Below, piece by piece: positions 35,241-41,809 of a DNA stretch of 41,809 nt; within the stretch, counting starts at the first letter, position 1, and every line of letters starts with the position of its first letter. A program made the translations under genes and the position numbers. The notes below the pieces were generated by a model. It ran no database searches. It worked only from the letters and a program-made list of their open reading frames with translations, and was not told where the DNA came from. Source of the DNA: Oscillospiraceae bacterium (lineage in GTDB: Bacteria; Bacillota; Clostridia; Oscillospirales; Oscillospiraceae); the NCBI GenBank assembly GCA_017541825.1, contig JAFXYJ010000062.1, forward strand, positions 1 through 41,809. Direction: 5' to 3'.

Positions 35241-35271
35241 TCATGTCACTTTGAGCGCCGGCAAAGAGAAC

Positions 35272-36858
35272 TTATTCGTATACGACGATGCTGTTGAGAT
35301 TGATCTGCTGCAGAGGATCGGAGACGAAGCCCTCCACGTTGTCGCTCACGCCGAATACCACGGGGGTCTCGAGCAGAGGCACGGTGAAGCGGATGTCATA
35401 GAGGTACTCCTGCAGCGCGCCGTAGGCCTCGGCTCTCTCGGAGGCGTCCAGCAGGGTCTTGCAGCGGGCCAGCTCGGAGTCGATGTGATCGTCGCAGCCC
35501 TGGATCTTCTGGGCGAAGGCGGAGTCGTAGATGATCAGGATGTTGGACGGCTCGTTGGCGTTGCCCGCGCGCAGGCCGATCTGGTAGGAATAGCCCTGGG
35601 ACACGTAGGCGGAGTCGCCGGCCACGATGATCTCGGTCTCCACGCCGATCTGCTTCCACATATCCTGCAGCATGACGGCGATGCGGCGGTCGACCTCGCG
35701 GTCTTCCACGTTGAACAGGAGCTTGAGTCCGCCGTCGGGATAGCCGGCCTTGGCCATGTACTCCTTGGCCTTGGCGAGGTCATAGGGCATGTAGTCGGGG
35801 ATCTCGCGGAAAGCAAAGACGTTGTGGGGGTACATGCCCGTGGCCATGAGGGCGTTGCCGCCGTACTCCACGTTGATGATGGCCTGGCGGTCGATGGCGT
35901 AGCTCAGGGCGTAGCGCAGGTCCTTGTTGGAAAGGGTCTCGTCCTTCATGGAGAAGGTGACGAGCATGTAGCGGTTGGATTCGGACACGTCGGCGTGGGC
36001 GCCTTCGATGGCGTTGACGCGGTCGATGTCGGTGGTGGCGATCTCAAAGACCAGGTCGGAGGACTGGGTCTCCAGCTCCACGACGCGGCTGGACGTGTTG
36101 CCGACCACCTTGAGGATCACGTTCTTCGTCTTGGCCATGTTGGCGGTATCCCAGTAATTCTCGTTGGCCTCGAGGACCATCTGGGTGCCGGCGTCCCAGC
36201 TCACGAACTTGTACGGGCCGGTGCCGACGGGCTCGCGGGCGGCGACCTCAGGGCCGACCTCGTCAAAGTATTCCTTGCAGGGGACGGAGCCGCGGCCGCT
36301 GGTCAGGGTGTTGAACACGGGGGCGTAGGGCTGCTTGAACTTGAGGACGATCTCGAAATCGTTGACGATCTCGGTGTTCTCGATGTCAAAGCTGGCGTAG
36401 GTGGAGGCGCTCAGCGAGGTCGCCAGGGCCTTCTCGATCATGAAGTAGACGTCCTTGGCGGTGAACTGCACGCCGTTGTGGAAATAGACGTCGTCCCGCA
36501 GCCACATGCGCAGGGTGAGGTCGTCCTCCCACTCCCACTTTGTGGCCAGCTCGGGATCCACGCTGCCGTCGGGGTTCTCATGGACCAGGTGGTTGTAGAT
36601 CTGACGCTGGATGGCCCAGTTGGAGGCGCGGTTGGTCTCCTGGGGATCCATGGACATCATGTCCTCGATGATCGCCACGGTCAGGGTGTCCTTGGTCTTG
36701 CGTTCCGCGGCCGCGGCGCCGGAAGAGGAAGCGGAAGACGCCGCACTGCCGGAGGAAGCCTCCGAGCCGCCCGAGGACGAGGAACTGCCGCCGCAGCCGG
36801 CCAGCAGGGCCAGCACCATTACGGCAGCCATCAGGATCGCGATGGTTCTTTTGTTCAT
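35272..36858 (-). CDS. dppA: Extracellular solute-binding lipoprotein, family 5 (DppA/OppA type)
   Basis: A 528-residue binding protein that captures the ligand outside the membrane and delivers it to DppBCDF. The signal peptide ends in the lipobox LAGC with Cys22, followed by a serine- and alanine-rich linker (24-48). Family 5 features are the segments DVYFHNGVQFTAKDV, GTGPYKFVSWD and KDLRYALSYAIDRQAI. ATG 36858 is preceded by AGGTGA. The open frame upstream runs into the creatininase gene and is not translated. The ligand may be a peptide, but family 5 also takes up nickel, opines and other amides. The neighbouring hydrolases suggest an amide or lactam. Confidence 0.92.
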   Translation of the reverse strand: MNKRTIAILMAAVMVLALLAGCGGSSSSSGGSEASSGSAASSASSSGAAAAERKTKDTLTVAIIEDMMSMDPQETNRASNWAIQRQIYNHLVHENPDGSVDPELATKWEWEDDLTLRMWLRDDVYFHNGVQFTAKDVYFMIEKALATSLSASTYASFDIENTEIVNDFEIVLKFKQPYAPVFNTLTSGRGSVPCKEYFDEVGPEVAAREPVGTGPYKFVSWDAGTQMVLEANENYWDTANMAKTKNVILKVVGNTSSRVVELETQSSDLVFEIATTDIDRVNAIEGAHADVSESNRYMLVTFSMKDETLSNKDLRYALSYAIDRQAIINVEYGGNALMATGMYPHNVFAFREIPDYMPYDLAKAKEYMAKAGYPDGGLKLLFNVEDREVDRRIAVMLQDMWKQIGVETEIIVAGDSAYVSQGYSYQIGLRAGNANEPSNILIIYDSAFAQKIQGCDDHIDSELARCKTLLDASERAEAYGALQEYLYDIRFTVPLLETPVVFGVSDNVEGFVSDPLQQINLNSIVVYE

Positions 36859-36931
36859 AATGTCACCTCTTGTTTGTATTAAAACCAGGAGATCCCGCCC
36901 GCGCACTCCTCCGGCACGGGCTGCCATCCCC

Positions 36932-37672
36932 TTAATTTTTGAACTCGTAGCGCATGTACTCCACGATGCGGTCCACGCATTTTTCGACGATCCGGCGTCC
37001 CTTCTCGGCGGTGCCGAGGGTCGCGTCGCCGATGATGGCGTTGGGGGTCTTGGCGTCAAAGGGCACGTAGCGCACGAAATCCGTGTAGGCGGTGTAGGCG
37101 TCGCCGGTCGGCTCCACCCGCTCGGCCCGCTCCATGTGCACCAGGTCGGGGCGGAGATACAGCATCACCGAGGTGCCGCACTCGCTGGCATGGCCGTGGG
37201 CCATGTAGCCGGAGAGCTCGAACACGTCGCCGCCGTTGGCATTGGTGAAGCGCCACCAGTCCACCTGGCCGCATCGGATGCCGTACTGCGCCTGATATTT
37301 GCGGCAGTAATAGCTGATCGGGTCCACGTTGCTCGCGTGGCCGGTGATGAACAGGAAGTTCCTGAAGCCGTAATCGATCAGCTGCAGGAATACCTCGTTG
37401 ATCAGCGTCTGAAAGGTCTCCCGGGAGAGGGTGATCGTGCCGGGATAGCATTTGAGCGCCGAGGATTCGCCCAGCGGCAGCAGCGGCGCGATCAGGGCGC
37501 CGGTGCGCTCGGCCACCCGTTCGGCAATGGCGAGGGCGGCGATGCCGTCCGCGCCCATGGGCAGATGGGGCCCGTAGATCTCCACCGCGCCGGTGGGTAC
37601 GATGATCGTGTCAGTCTCTTTCCTGCGGGCGTCGAATTCCGACCAGCTCATCTCATCCATGCGATTGCTCAT
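36932..37672 (-). CDS. Creatininase-family metal-dependent amidohydrolase
   Basis: A 246-residue member of the creatininase family. Known members open cyclic amides (creatinine) or act on N-formyl and peptide bonds (FAPy deformylase, MftE). The metal site is seen as Glu31, His36 and Asp42 in GAVEIYGPHLPMGAD, then FITGHASN near 110, and HASECGTS with His161 and Glu164. The common GHGGN motif is GHASN here. ATG 37672 is supported by GGGGGGAGG 6 nt away. It heads the operon with the peptide-type importer, the amidase and the aldolase, 73 nt before the binding protein gene. Hydrolysis of an imported lactam or amide is likely; the exact substrate is unknown. Confidence 0.85.
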   Translation of the reverse strand: MSNRMDEMSWSEFDARRKETDTIIVPTGAVEIYGPHLPMGADGIAALAIAERVAERTGALIAPLLPLGESSALKCYPGTITLSRETFQTLINEVFLQLIDYGFRNFLFITGHASNVDPISYYCRKYQAQYGIRCGQVDWWRFTNANGGDVFELSGYMAHGHASECGTSVMLYLRPDLVHMERAERVEPTGDAYTAYTDFVRYVPFDAKTPNAIIGDATLGTAEKGRRIVEKCVDRIVEYMRYEFKN

Positions 37673-37820
37673 GGTCTGCCTCCCCCCTGCTCCGCGCCGG
37701 TCCGGGCGCCGGAAAATGCAGCCGGCACGTCCGGAACCTGCAGCCTCCGCTCCCCTCTGCGCGGTTGACGCATTATGTTTTTTCATGTTATATATAAAAA
37801 AACATATTGTAATACTATAT

Positions 37821-37849
37821 AAAATAAATGGTTCCTCACCGTTTGTCAA
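37821..37849 (-). promoter_or_regulatory. Promoter of the creatininase-importer operon
   Basis: Minus-strand TTGACA (37844-37849), 17-bp spacer and TATTTT (37821-37826), in a very AT-rich stretch (about 37776-37830). It leaves a leader of about 140 nt. Nothing else is seen between 37673 and 37957. Confidence 0.6.
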
Positions 37850-37957
37850 GCGGGCAGAAAAAGATTGACGTTTTCACGAATAACCGTGGGTTTTGTCCGT
37901 TGGCATAGATGAAATTTGCCGGAAACGAACCTGCATTTTTCCCCCGGGGCCGGCCCG

Positions 37958-37996
37958 AAAAACAACGCGCAGCGGACGTCGGTCCGCTGCGTGTTG
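37958..37996 (-). terminator. Terminator of the SHOCT-like gene
   Basis: A stem of about 15 bp (37963-37977 with 37982-37996) with a 4-nt loop, followed on the minus strand by T5. Confidence 0.85.
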
Positions 37997-37997
37997 C

Positions 37998-38393
37998 TTA
38001 CTGGTCGTCGAAGCAGTTCTCCTCGCGGCTGTAGCGTTCGAGCATCTGCTGGTATTCCTTTTTGTCGATCAGCCCGGCCTTGAGATAGCTTTTGAGCTGC
38101 TCCACCCGCTTGTCGCTCACATGGGAATACCGATGGCTTGCCTGGCCGTAATCGAATTCGTCGTCCACGTCCTTTCTCCGTCTGGCGACGAAGCCCCGGA
38201 GCCCGGTCTGCGGCCGGTCGGCCGTCTGCGTTTCCCTCCGGTCCGGCGCCGTATAGGTCCCCTCATAGGCGGACGATCCGTTTTCGCGGCCTTCTCTCTT
38301 CCCGCCGGACTTCTTCTGCGCGCTCCTGGTCCGCAGCAGCGGGAGCAGGACGACATAGACCAGCACCACGACCAGACCGAACCAATTATTCAC
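37998..38393 (-). CDS. Small membrane protein with C-terminal SHOCT-like segment
   Basis: A 131-residue protein. The N-terminal membrane segment (about 4-20, FGLVVVLVYVVLLPLL) is followed by a polar, charged linker of about 70 residues rich in Arg, Gly and Gln. The C-terminal amphipathic helices, VEQLKSYLKAGLIDKKEYQQM, resemble the SHOCT short oligomerisation module. The start is GTG 38393 with a GGGG-rich site upstream. It has its own promoter and terminator. The function is unknown; SHOCT segments usually mediate oligomer formation. Confidence 0.7.
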   Translation of the reverse strand: MNNWFGLVVVLVYVVLLPLLRTRSAQKKSGGKREGRENGSSAYEGTYTAPDRRETQTADRPQTGLRGFVARRRKDVDDEFDYGQASHRYSHVSDKRVEQLKSYLKAGLIDKKEYQQMLERYSREENCFDDQ

Positions 38394-38419
38394 GGCGATC
38401 CCCCCTTTTCTTCACGACC

Positions 38420-38448
38420 ATGATATCATATCCGTCCCGCCGGGGCAA
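38420..38448 (-). promoter_or_regulatory. Promoter of the SHOCT-like gene
   Basis: Minus-strand TTGCCC (38443-38448), 17-bp spacer and TATCAT (38420-38425). Confidence 0.6.
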
Positions 38449-38471
38449 GGGCCTTTGTCGGGCGCGCCCGC

Positions 38472-41009
38472 TCAATCCCCGCGGCGGGCGGGCGCGCCGT
38501 AAAGGCTCTCCACCTCGTCCACGAAAAACCGGCGGAGCGGCCGGTCGTCCGCGTCCCGCTTTTCGCAGTCGGCCAGATCCGCGAACCGGCCGAGCAGCTC
38601 GTCCATCGCCGCCTTTTCGTTTTTCGGCAGCGGTTCATCAGGAAGCATCCTCACGTACAGCTCCATCGGCGTATAGCACGGCGCGTTGTTTTCCAGCGGC
38701 GCGTCGTACTTTTTCAGGCCGATGTAATCCTTGAAGTCCCCGCCGGGCACCGGATGCCTCGATTTCGGAGCGGGCGCCTTTGCGCCGCTGCCGGGGTTTT
38801 CCCAGAGATTGATCATCCGACGCAGGGAATAGACCCAGTCGAGCAGGTCGTCCGTGCCCTCGTCGGCGTGGAGATGACATTCCACCAGCGAAGAATGGAG
38901 CCGGGTGGAGACCTCTTTTCTCGAGTACACGATCAGATCGCGCCATTCCCTGTCGGAAAAGCCGAGATCTTCGGGCGTTTCGGGCCGTTTGGCCTCCACG
39001 GCGTCTTTGTACGCGGCGAGCTTTTCCAGCAGACGCGGCGGCTGGGAAAAGCCCTGGGTCCGGAGGAACGCGCACCAGCGCCGGTGTTCCATCCAGATGA
39101 GCGCCGAAAGGCTGTCGTCGAAGCGCGCGATCGCGTTCCAGTACCGGCGTTTGGCCTCCATGCCCGCCGTGACGAGCGCCTTCTCCTCCAGGTCCTCCCG
39201 GTACTGCCCGAAGGCGCCGAGCCCGGCGTCGACGGCGCCGGTGTAATACATCTTGTACTGCAGATGGAAAAACCGCGTCGTGCGTGACCACACGTCATAG
39301 ATATCGTCCACCGATTTGAAATCGGCCGCATTGTGGGCAAACAGATCCTCGGCCGCGGCGCCGGGGCGGCGGTCCGCCAGGTAATCCGCGTTCAGGGAGA
39401 TGCGGTCCCAGCGGAAGCGCTCCCGCAGCCCGCCGAAGCAGTGCATCTCCGGTCCGGCGCCTTCGATGGCCCCGCGCTTCCACTCTTCGAAGCGGACGCT
39501 GATGATGTCCCGGATGGTTTCGTTCTGCACGAGGAAGGCGACGACGCGCTCACGCCGGTTTTCCTCCGTCCCACCGAGATAATACAGCGCCCGGCGAAGC
39601 TCGTCCGCCAGGGTAATGTTCGTCTCGTCGGACTCCTCCATCACGAGGAAGTAGTCGCAGTCCGCCAGCCGGAACGTCCCGCCGCCGTACCGGTATTCCC
39701 GGGGCCGCAGGAGGAATTCCCGCATACCGCAGGCGGAAGGGTCCTCCTCGACGAACGCCAGGTCCGCGTAGGGCCGGGAACAGTTCCCGGCAAAATCCTG
39801 CCGCAGCAGCTCGGAGCCCTCCCGGCAGCTTTCGAGGATCTCCGTATTGAAGGCGTTGAGCTCCCGCTCGCAGGCCGTGAGGCCGGAGCCGTCCGGCGTC
39901 TCCGGCGGGGCCACCGACACGATCCGCAGGGTGTGGTCGAACACCTGTCCGCACCAGTACACCGTTTTGAACATTTCCGCCGCGAAGGGATTCCGCCCGA
40001 AGATCGCCACGCGCAGCTCCCGGGGCGCGGCGGGATCCTTCTCCAGCGTTTTCTGCAGCGGCTTGAACAGCGGCACGTCACGCAGCTGGAAACCGCAGGT
40101 CAGCGAATAGTCCCGCACCACATGGATCCGCAGATGCTTTCCCCGCTCGAGATACTCCTCGTTTTTCCCGGCCAGACCGCCCGATTTGTCCTCGCTGAAG
40201 GGGACCGCGGCGGCCCGGAAATTGTCGATCACCGTGCTGTTGTTGGAAAAAGCGTAGATCTGATGGTGCTTTTTGATGTTCCACAGCGGTTTTTCCGCGT
40301 ACAGGAGCTCCCGGAAGGCGGCAAGGTTCTCCACATCGTTGAATTCTCCGTCCGGCCCGGTGTCCATCAGGAAAAACATGCTGTCGTTGGCGCGGCGAAA
40401 GCCGTCGCAGTGGGAGATGTCGGTTTTCAGACAGATGGAGCGGAGCTGCTGCGCCCGCAGCAGCATCTCCGAGGCGACCTCGTCCCCCTCGTTCGCGTAG
40501 CAGTCGGTGAACACGATGACCGGGTTGCCCAGCTGTCTGCGGCGGTCGTGGATATCCGCCGCCAGCGTGAGGGACCTCTCATTCAGCTCGGAGAAAACGC
40601 AGAGCCGTCTGCGCCGTGAAAAGAACAGCCGAAGGTCCGGCGAGACGCCGGCCAGCACGTCGTAGATCACCGCGCCGCCCACGACCGGCGCGATGGAATA
40701 CACCACGGCCCTGTACCAGGACAGGAACACCCCCGGCGACTCACCGTCGAAGCCGCTGATCGCCTCATAGGCGGAATCCAGGCTGAAGGCCTGGAGCGTG
40801 TCGATCAGCAGCGTGGAGGGGAAGGCCGCCCGGCCCTCCTCGGTATAGCGGGTCAGCTCGATCAGCAGGATCGAGAGGATGACGCCCGCGGTGAGCGTCA
40901 AGAGCCGCCTGCTCAGCCGCGTCTCCCTCCGTACAAGGAAAAAGGACGCTACAGAGCCGGCAAACAGGATCATCGATATGGCAGTCAGCAGGATGCTCAA
41001 CGGTCTCAC
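38472..41009 (-). CDS. Large membrane protein with two Rossmann-like regions and RyR-like C-terminus
   Basis: An 845-residue protein not assigned to a named family. Three membrane segments are seen at about 4-27, 34-54 and 95-120. A TrkA-N/RCK-like Rossmann start follows (RLCVFSELNERSLTLAADI, about 134-152), then a second nucleotide-fold start near 332 (LRVAIFGRNPFAAEMF). The C-terminal half contains LIWMEHRRWCAFLRTQGF around Glu641-Trp645, which resembles the EHxRW...GW core of prokaryotic RyR domains. The start is GTG 41009: GGAG lies 6 nt upstream and the -10 box at 41047-41052 excludes the in-frame ATG at 41081. The layout suggests a membrane sensor or channel-like effector that binds nucleotides. 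This is inference, and no catalytic motif was found. Confidence 0.6.
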   Translation of the reverse strand: MRPLSILLTAISMILFAGSVASFFLVRRETRLSRRLLTLTAGVILSILLIELTRYTEEGRAAFPSTLLIDTLQAFSLDSAYEAISGFDGESPGVFLSWYRAVVYSIAPVVGGAVIYDVLAGVSPDLRLFFSRRRRLCVFSELNERSLTLAADIHDRRRQLGNPVIVFTDCYANEGDEVASEMLLRAQQLRSICLKTDISHCDGFRRANDSMFFLMDTGPDGEFNDVENLAAFRELLYAEKPLWNIKKHHQIYAFSNNSTVIDNFRAAAVPFSEDKSGGLAGKNEEYLERGKHLRIHVVRDYSLTCGFQLRDVPLFKPLQKTLEKDPAAPRELRVAIFGRNPFAAEMFKTVYWCGQVFDHTLRIVSVAPPETPDGSGLTACERELNAFNTEILESCREGSELLRQDFAGNCSRPYADLAFVEEDPSACGMREFLLRPREYRYGGGTFRLADCDYFLVMEESDETNITLADELRRALYYLGGTEENRRERVVAFLVQNETIRDIISVRFEEWKRGAIEGAGPEMHCFGGLRERFRWDRISLNADYLADRRPGAAAEDLFAHNAADFKSVDDIYDVWSRTTRFFHLQYKMYYTGAVDAGLGAFGQYREDLEEKALVTAGMEAKRRYWNAIARFDDSLSALIWMEHRRWCAFLRTQGFSQPPRLLEKLAAYKDAVEAKRPETPEDLGFSDREWRDLIVYSRKEVSTRLHSSLVECHLHADEGTDDLLDWVYSLRRMINLWENPGSGAKAPAPKSRHPVPGGDFKDYIGLKKYDAPLENNAPCYTPMELYVRMLPDEPLPKNEKAAMDELLGRFADLADCEKRDADDRPLRRFFVDEVESLYGAPARRGD

Positions 41010-41046
41010 GGTTCGCTCCGCCTTTCCACGGTCTTTCGTTTTTAAC

Positions 41047-41075
41047 AGTATACATGAAAACAGCGCAAAAGCAAA
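41047..41075 (-). promoter_or_regulatory. Promoter of the 845-residue membrane protein gene
   Basis: Minus-strand TATACT (41047-41052) with a weak TTTGCT (41070-41075) at 17 bp. It is divergent from the phosphatase promoter. Confidence 0.5.
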
Positions 41076-41098
41076 CCCCACTTCGGCCGCAAACGTGT

Positions 41099-41127
41099 TT
41101 GCGGTTTCGGCTTTTGTATGTTAAAAT
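41099..41127 (+). promoter_or_regulatory. Promoter of the tyrosine phosphatase gene
   Basis: TTGCGG (41099-41104), 17-bp spacer and TAAAAT (41122-41127). Confidence 0.55.
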
Positions 41128-41201
41128 GGTCACAGACAGAATCCGGGTCCGGGCGGACCGGAGATCCGGAAAGAAAACAGATCATAAACGGGGGATGAAG
41201 C

Positions 41202-41809
41202 ATGGAGCTGACGTTTGAAAAACTGAACAACACACGGGACCTCGGCGGCATGGAGACCGTTTCCGGGCGGAGGATCCGGTCCGGAAGGCTGATCCGGAGC
41301 GGAAGGCTCTTCCCCGCCAGCGACGCGGACAAGGCGTTCCTCTCCCGGACGGTGGATCTGGTCGTCGATTTCCGTTCGGCGCAGGAGCTCAAAGAAGGGC
41401 CGGATCCCGAGATCCCCGGCGTTGAGGAGTGTCACATCCCGATCCTCGACGACCGGCGGGCCGGCGTGTCGAGGGAGGAGGAATCCGACCGGGAGGCGAT
41501 GATGCTCGCCTTCGAGGACCCGGACGCGGCGCTGGGCGCGATGAGCCGGGTCTATCGGGACTTTGTGGCCAGCGATTTCTCGGTCTCCCAGTACCGGCGG
41601 TTCGTACAGCTCCTGCTCGCAGGCCGTGAGAAGGCGATCCTGTGGCACTGCACCGCAGGGAAGGACCGCGCCGGATTCGCCGCGGTCATCGTCGAGGAGC
41701 TGCTGGGTGTCGACCGCGGCCGGATCATGGCCGATTACCTGCTCACGAACGAACGGCTCCGGGAGGAGGTCGAGGGGCTGACGCAGGAGATCCTGCGGCA
41801 CTCGAAGAA
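41202..41809 (+). CDS. Protein tyrosine/serine phosphatase (Y_phosphatase3 type), 3' end missing
   Basis: The 202 visible residues of a cysteine-based phosphatase of the LipA/MptpB group. The N-terminal NNTRDLGG (9-16) and the segment VVDFRSAQE are typical. The P-loop is HCTAGKDRAGF with catalytic Cys150 and Arg156 (CX5R), and the Lys and Asp inside the loop mark the MptpB-like branch, which can act on phosphotyrosine, phosphoserine and phosphoinositides. ATG 41202 is preceded by GGGGGAT. The frame is still open at the window end, so the C-terminus lies beyond. It is divergent from the 845-residue membrane protein gene, sharing a gap of about 190 bp. Confidence 0.87.
   Translation, partial: MELTFEKLNNTRDLGGMETVSGRRIRSGRLIRSGRLFPASDADKAFLSRTVDLVVDFRSAQELKEGPDPEIPGVEECHIPILDDRRAGVSREEESDREAMMLAFEDPDAALGAMSRVYRDFVASDFSVSQYRRFVQLLLAGREKAILWHCTAGKDRAGFAAVIVEELLGVDRGRIMADYLLTNERLREEVEGLTQEILRHSK

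Noticed and set aside
36859..37059. N-terminal extension of the binding protein into the creatininase gene
   Set aside because: The signal peptide with lipobox starts at 36858 behind a ribosome binding site; the extension is out-of-frame creatininase sequence.
37765..37793. A plus-strand TTGACG-17-TTATAT promoter-like pair
   Set aside because: No plus-strand gene follows it; the AT-rich stretch can produce such boxes by chance.
41010..41081. N-terminal extension of the 845-residue membrane protein
   Set aside because: The -10 box of its promoter lies inside this stretch, and GTG 41009 has a well-spaced GGAG site.

Overview
The window is about 41.8 kb of GC-rich chromosomal DNA, most likely from a strictly anaerobic member of the Clostridia (Oscillospiraceae-like, probably gut-associated; this is inference). 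Supporting signs are AGGAGG-type ribosome binding sites, sigma-A promoters, a PyrR attenuator, several DegV proteins, a DUF1836 protein, an OhrR regulator, a flavin reductase-rubredoxin fusion and an Opp/Dpp importer. I see no phage genes, transposase, tRNA, rRNA or CRISPR array. Almost every long open frame opposite a real gene is a GC-driven shadow. Two genes are cut by the window: glnS on the left and a protein phosphatase on the right.

Layout, left to right. 1-1299: 3' part of glnS. 1370-3555: attenuator-controlled pyrR-pyrP (uracil uptake). 3735-5942: tandem UroD-family proteins. 6038-6604: family 4 uracil-DNA glycosylase. 6914-9917: a TIGR02206-like membrane protein overlapping tail-to-tail with an alpha/beta hydrolase, then a PatB-type C-S lyase. 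9975-11238: an OhrR-like repressor divergent from a flavin reductase-rubredoxin. 11453-14545 (minus): UDP-glucose dehydrogenase and a membrane nucleotide-sugar 4,6-dehydratase. 14728-18462: three DegV (FakB-type) proteins, a DUF1836 protein and an 86-residue fragment resembling FakA. 18625-21955: AI-2E-family permease, E2-like acyltransferase and MFS permease. 22020-26446 (minus): sbcDC. 26582-29550: birA, a radical SAM protein and nagA.

29551-29789 is a chain of palindromes flanked by two copies of the nagA tail. 29790-37672 (minus) is one long operon: creatininase-family amidohydrolase, lipoprotein binding protein, dppBCDF-type importer, nitrilase-family amidase and RraA-like aldolase. It looks like an uptake-and-degradation pathway for an unknown amide or lactam. 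37998-41009 (minus) holds a small SHOCT-like protein and an 845-residue membrane protein with two Rossmann-like regions and an RyR-like tail, divergent from a tyrosine phosphatase.

The strongest candidates for undescribed biology are the creatininase/importer/amidase/aldolase operon, the 845-residue membrane sensor-like protein, the DegV cluster with its stand-alone FakA-like piece, and the palindromic element after nagA. Functions come from motifs and remembered family features; no search was run. Promoters were read by eye, and start codons were chosen from ribosome binding site spacing.
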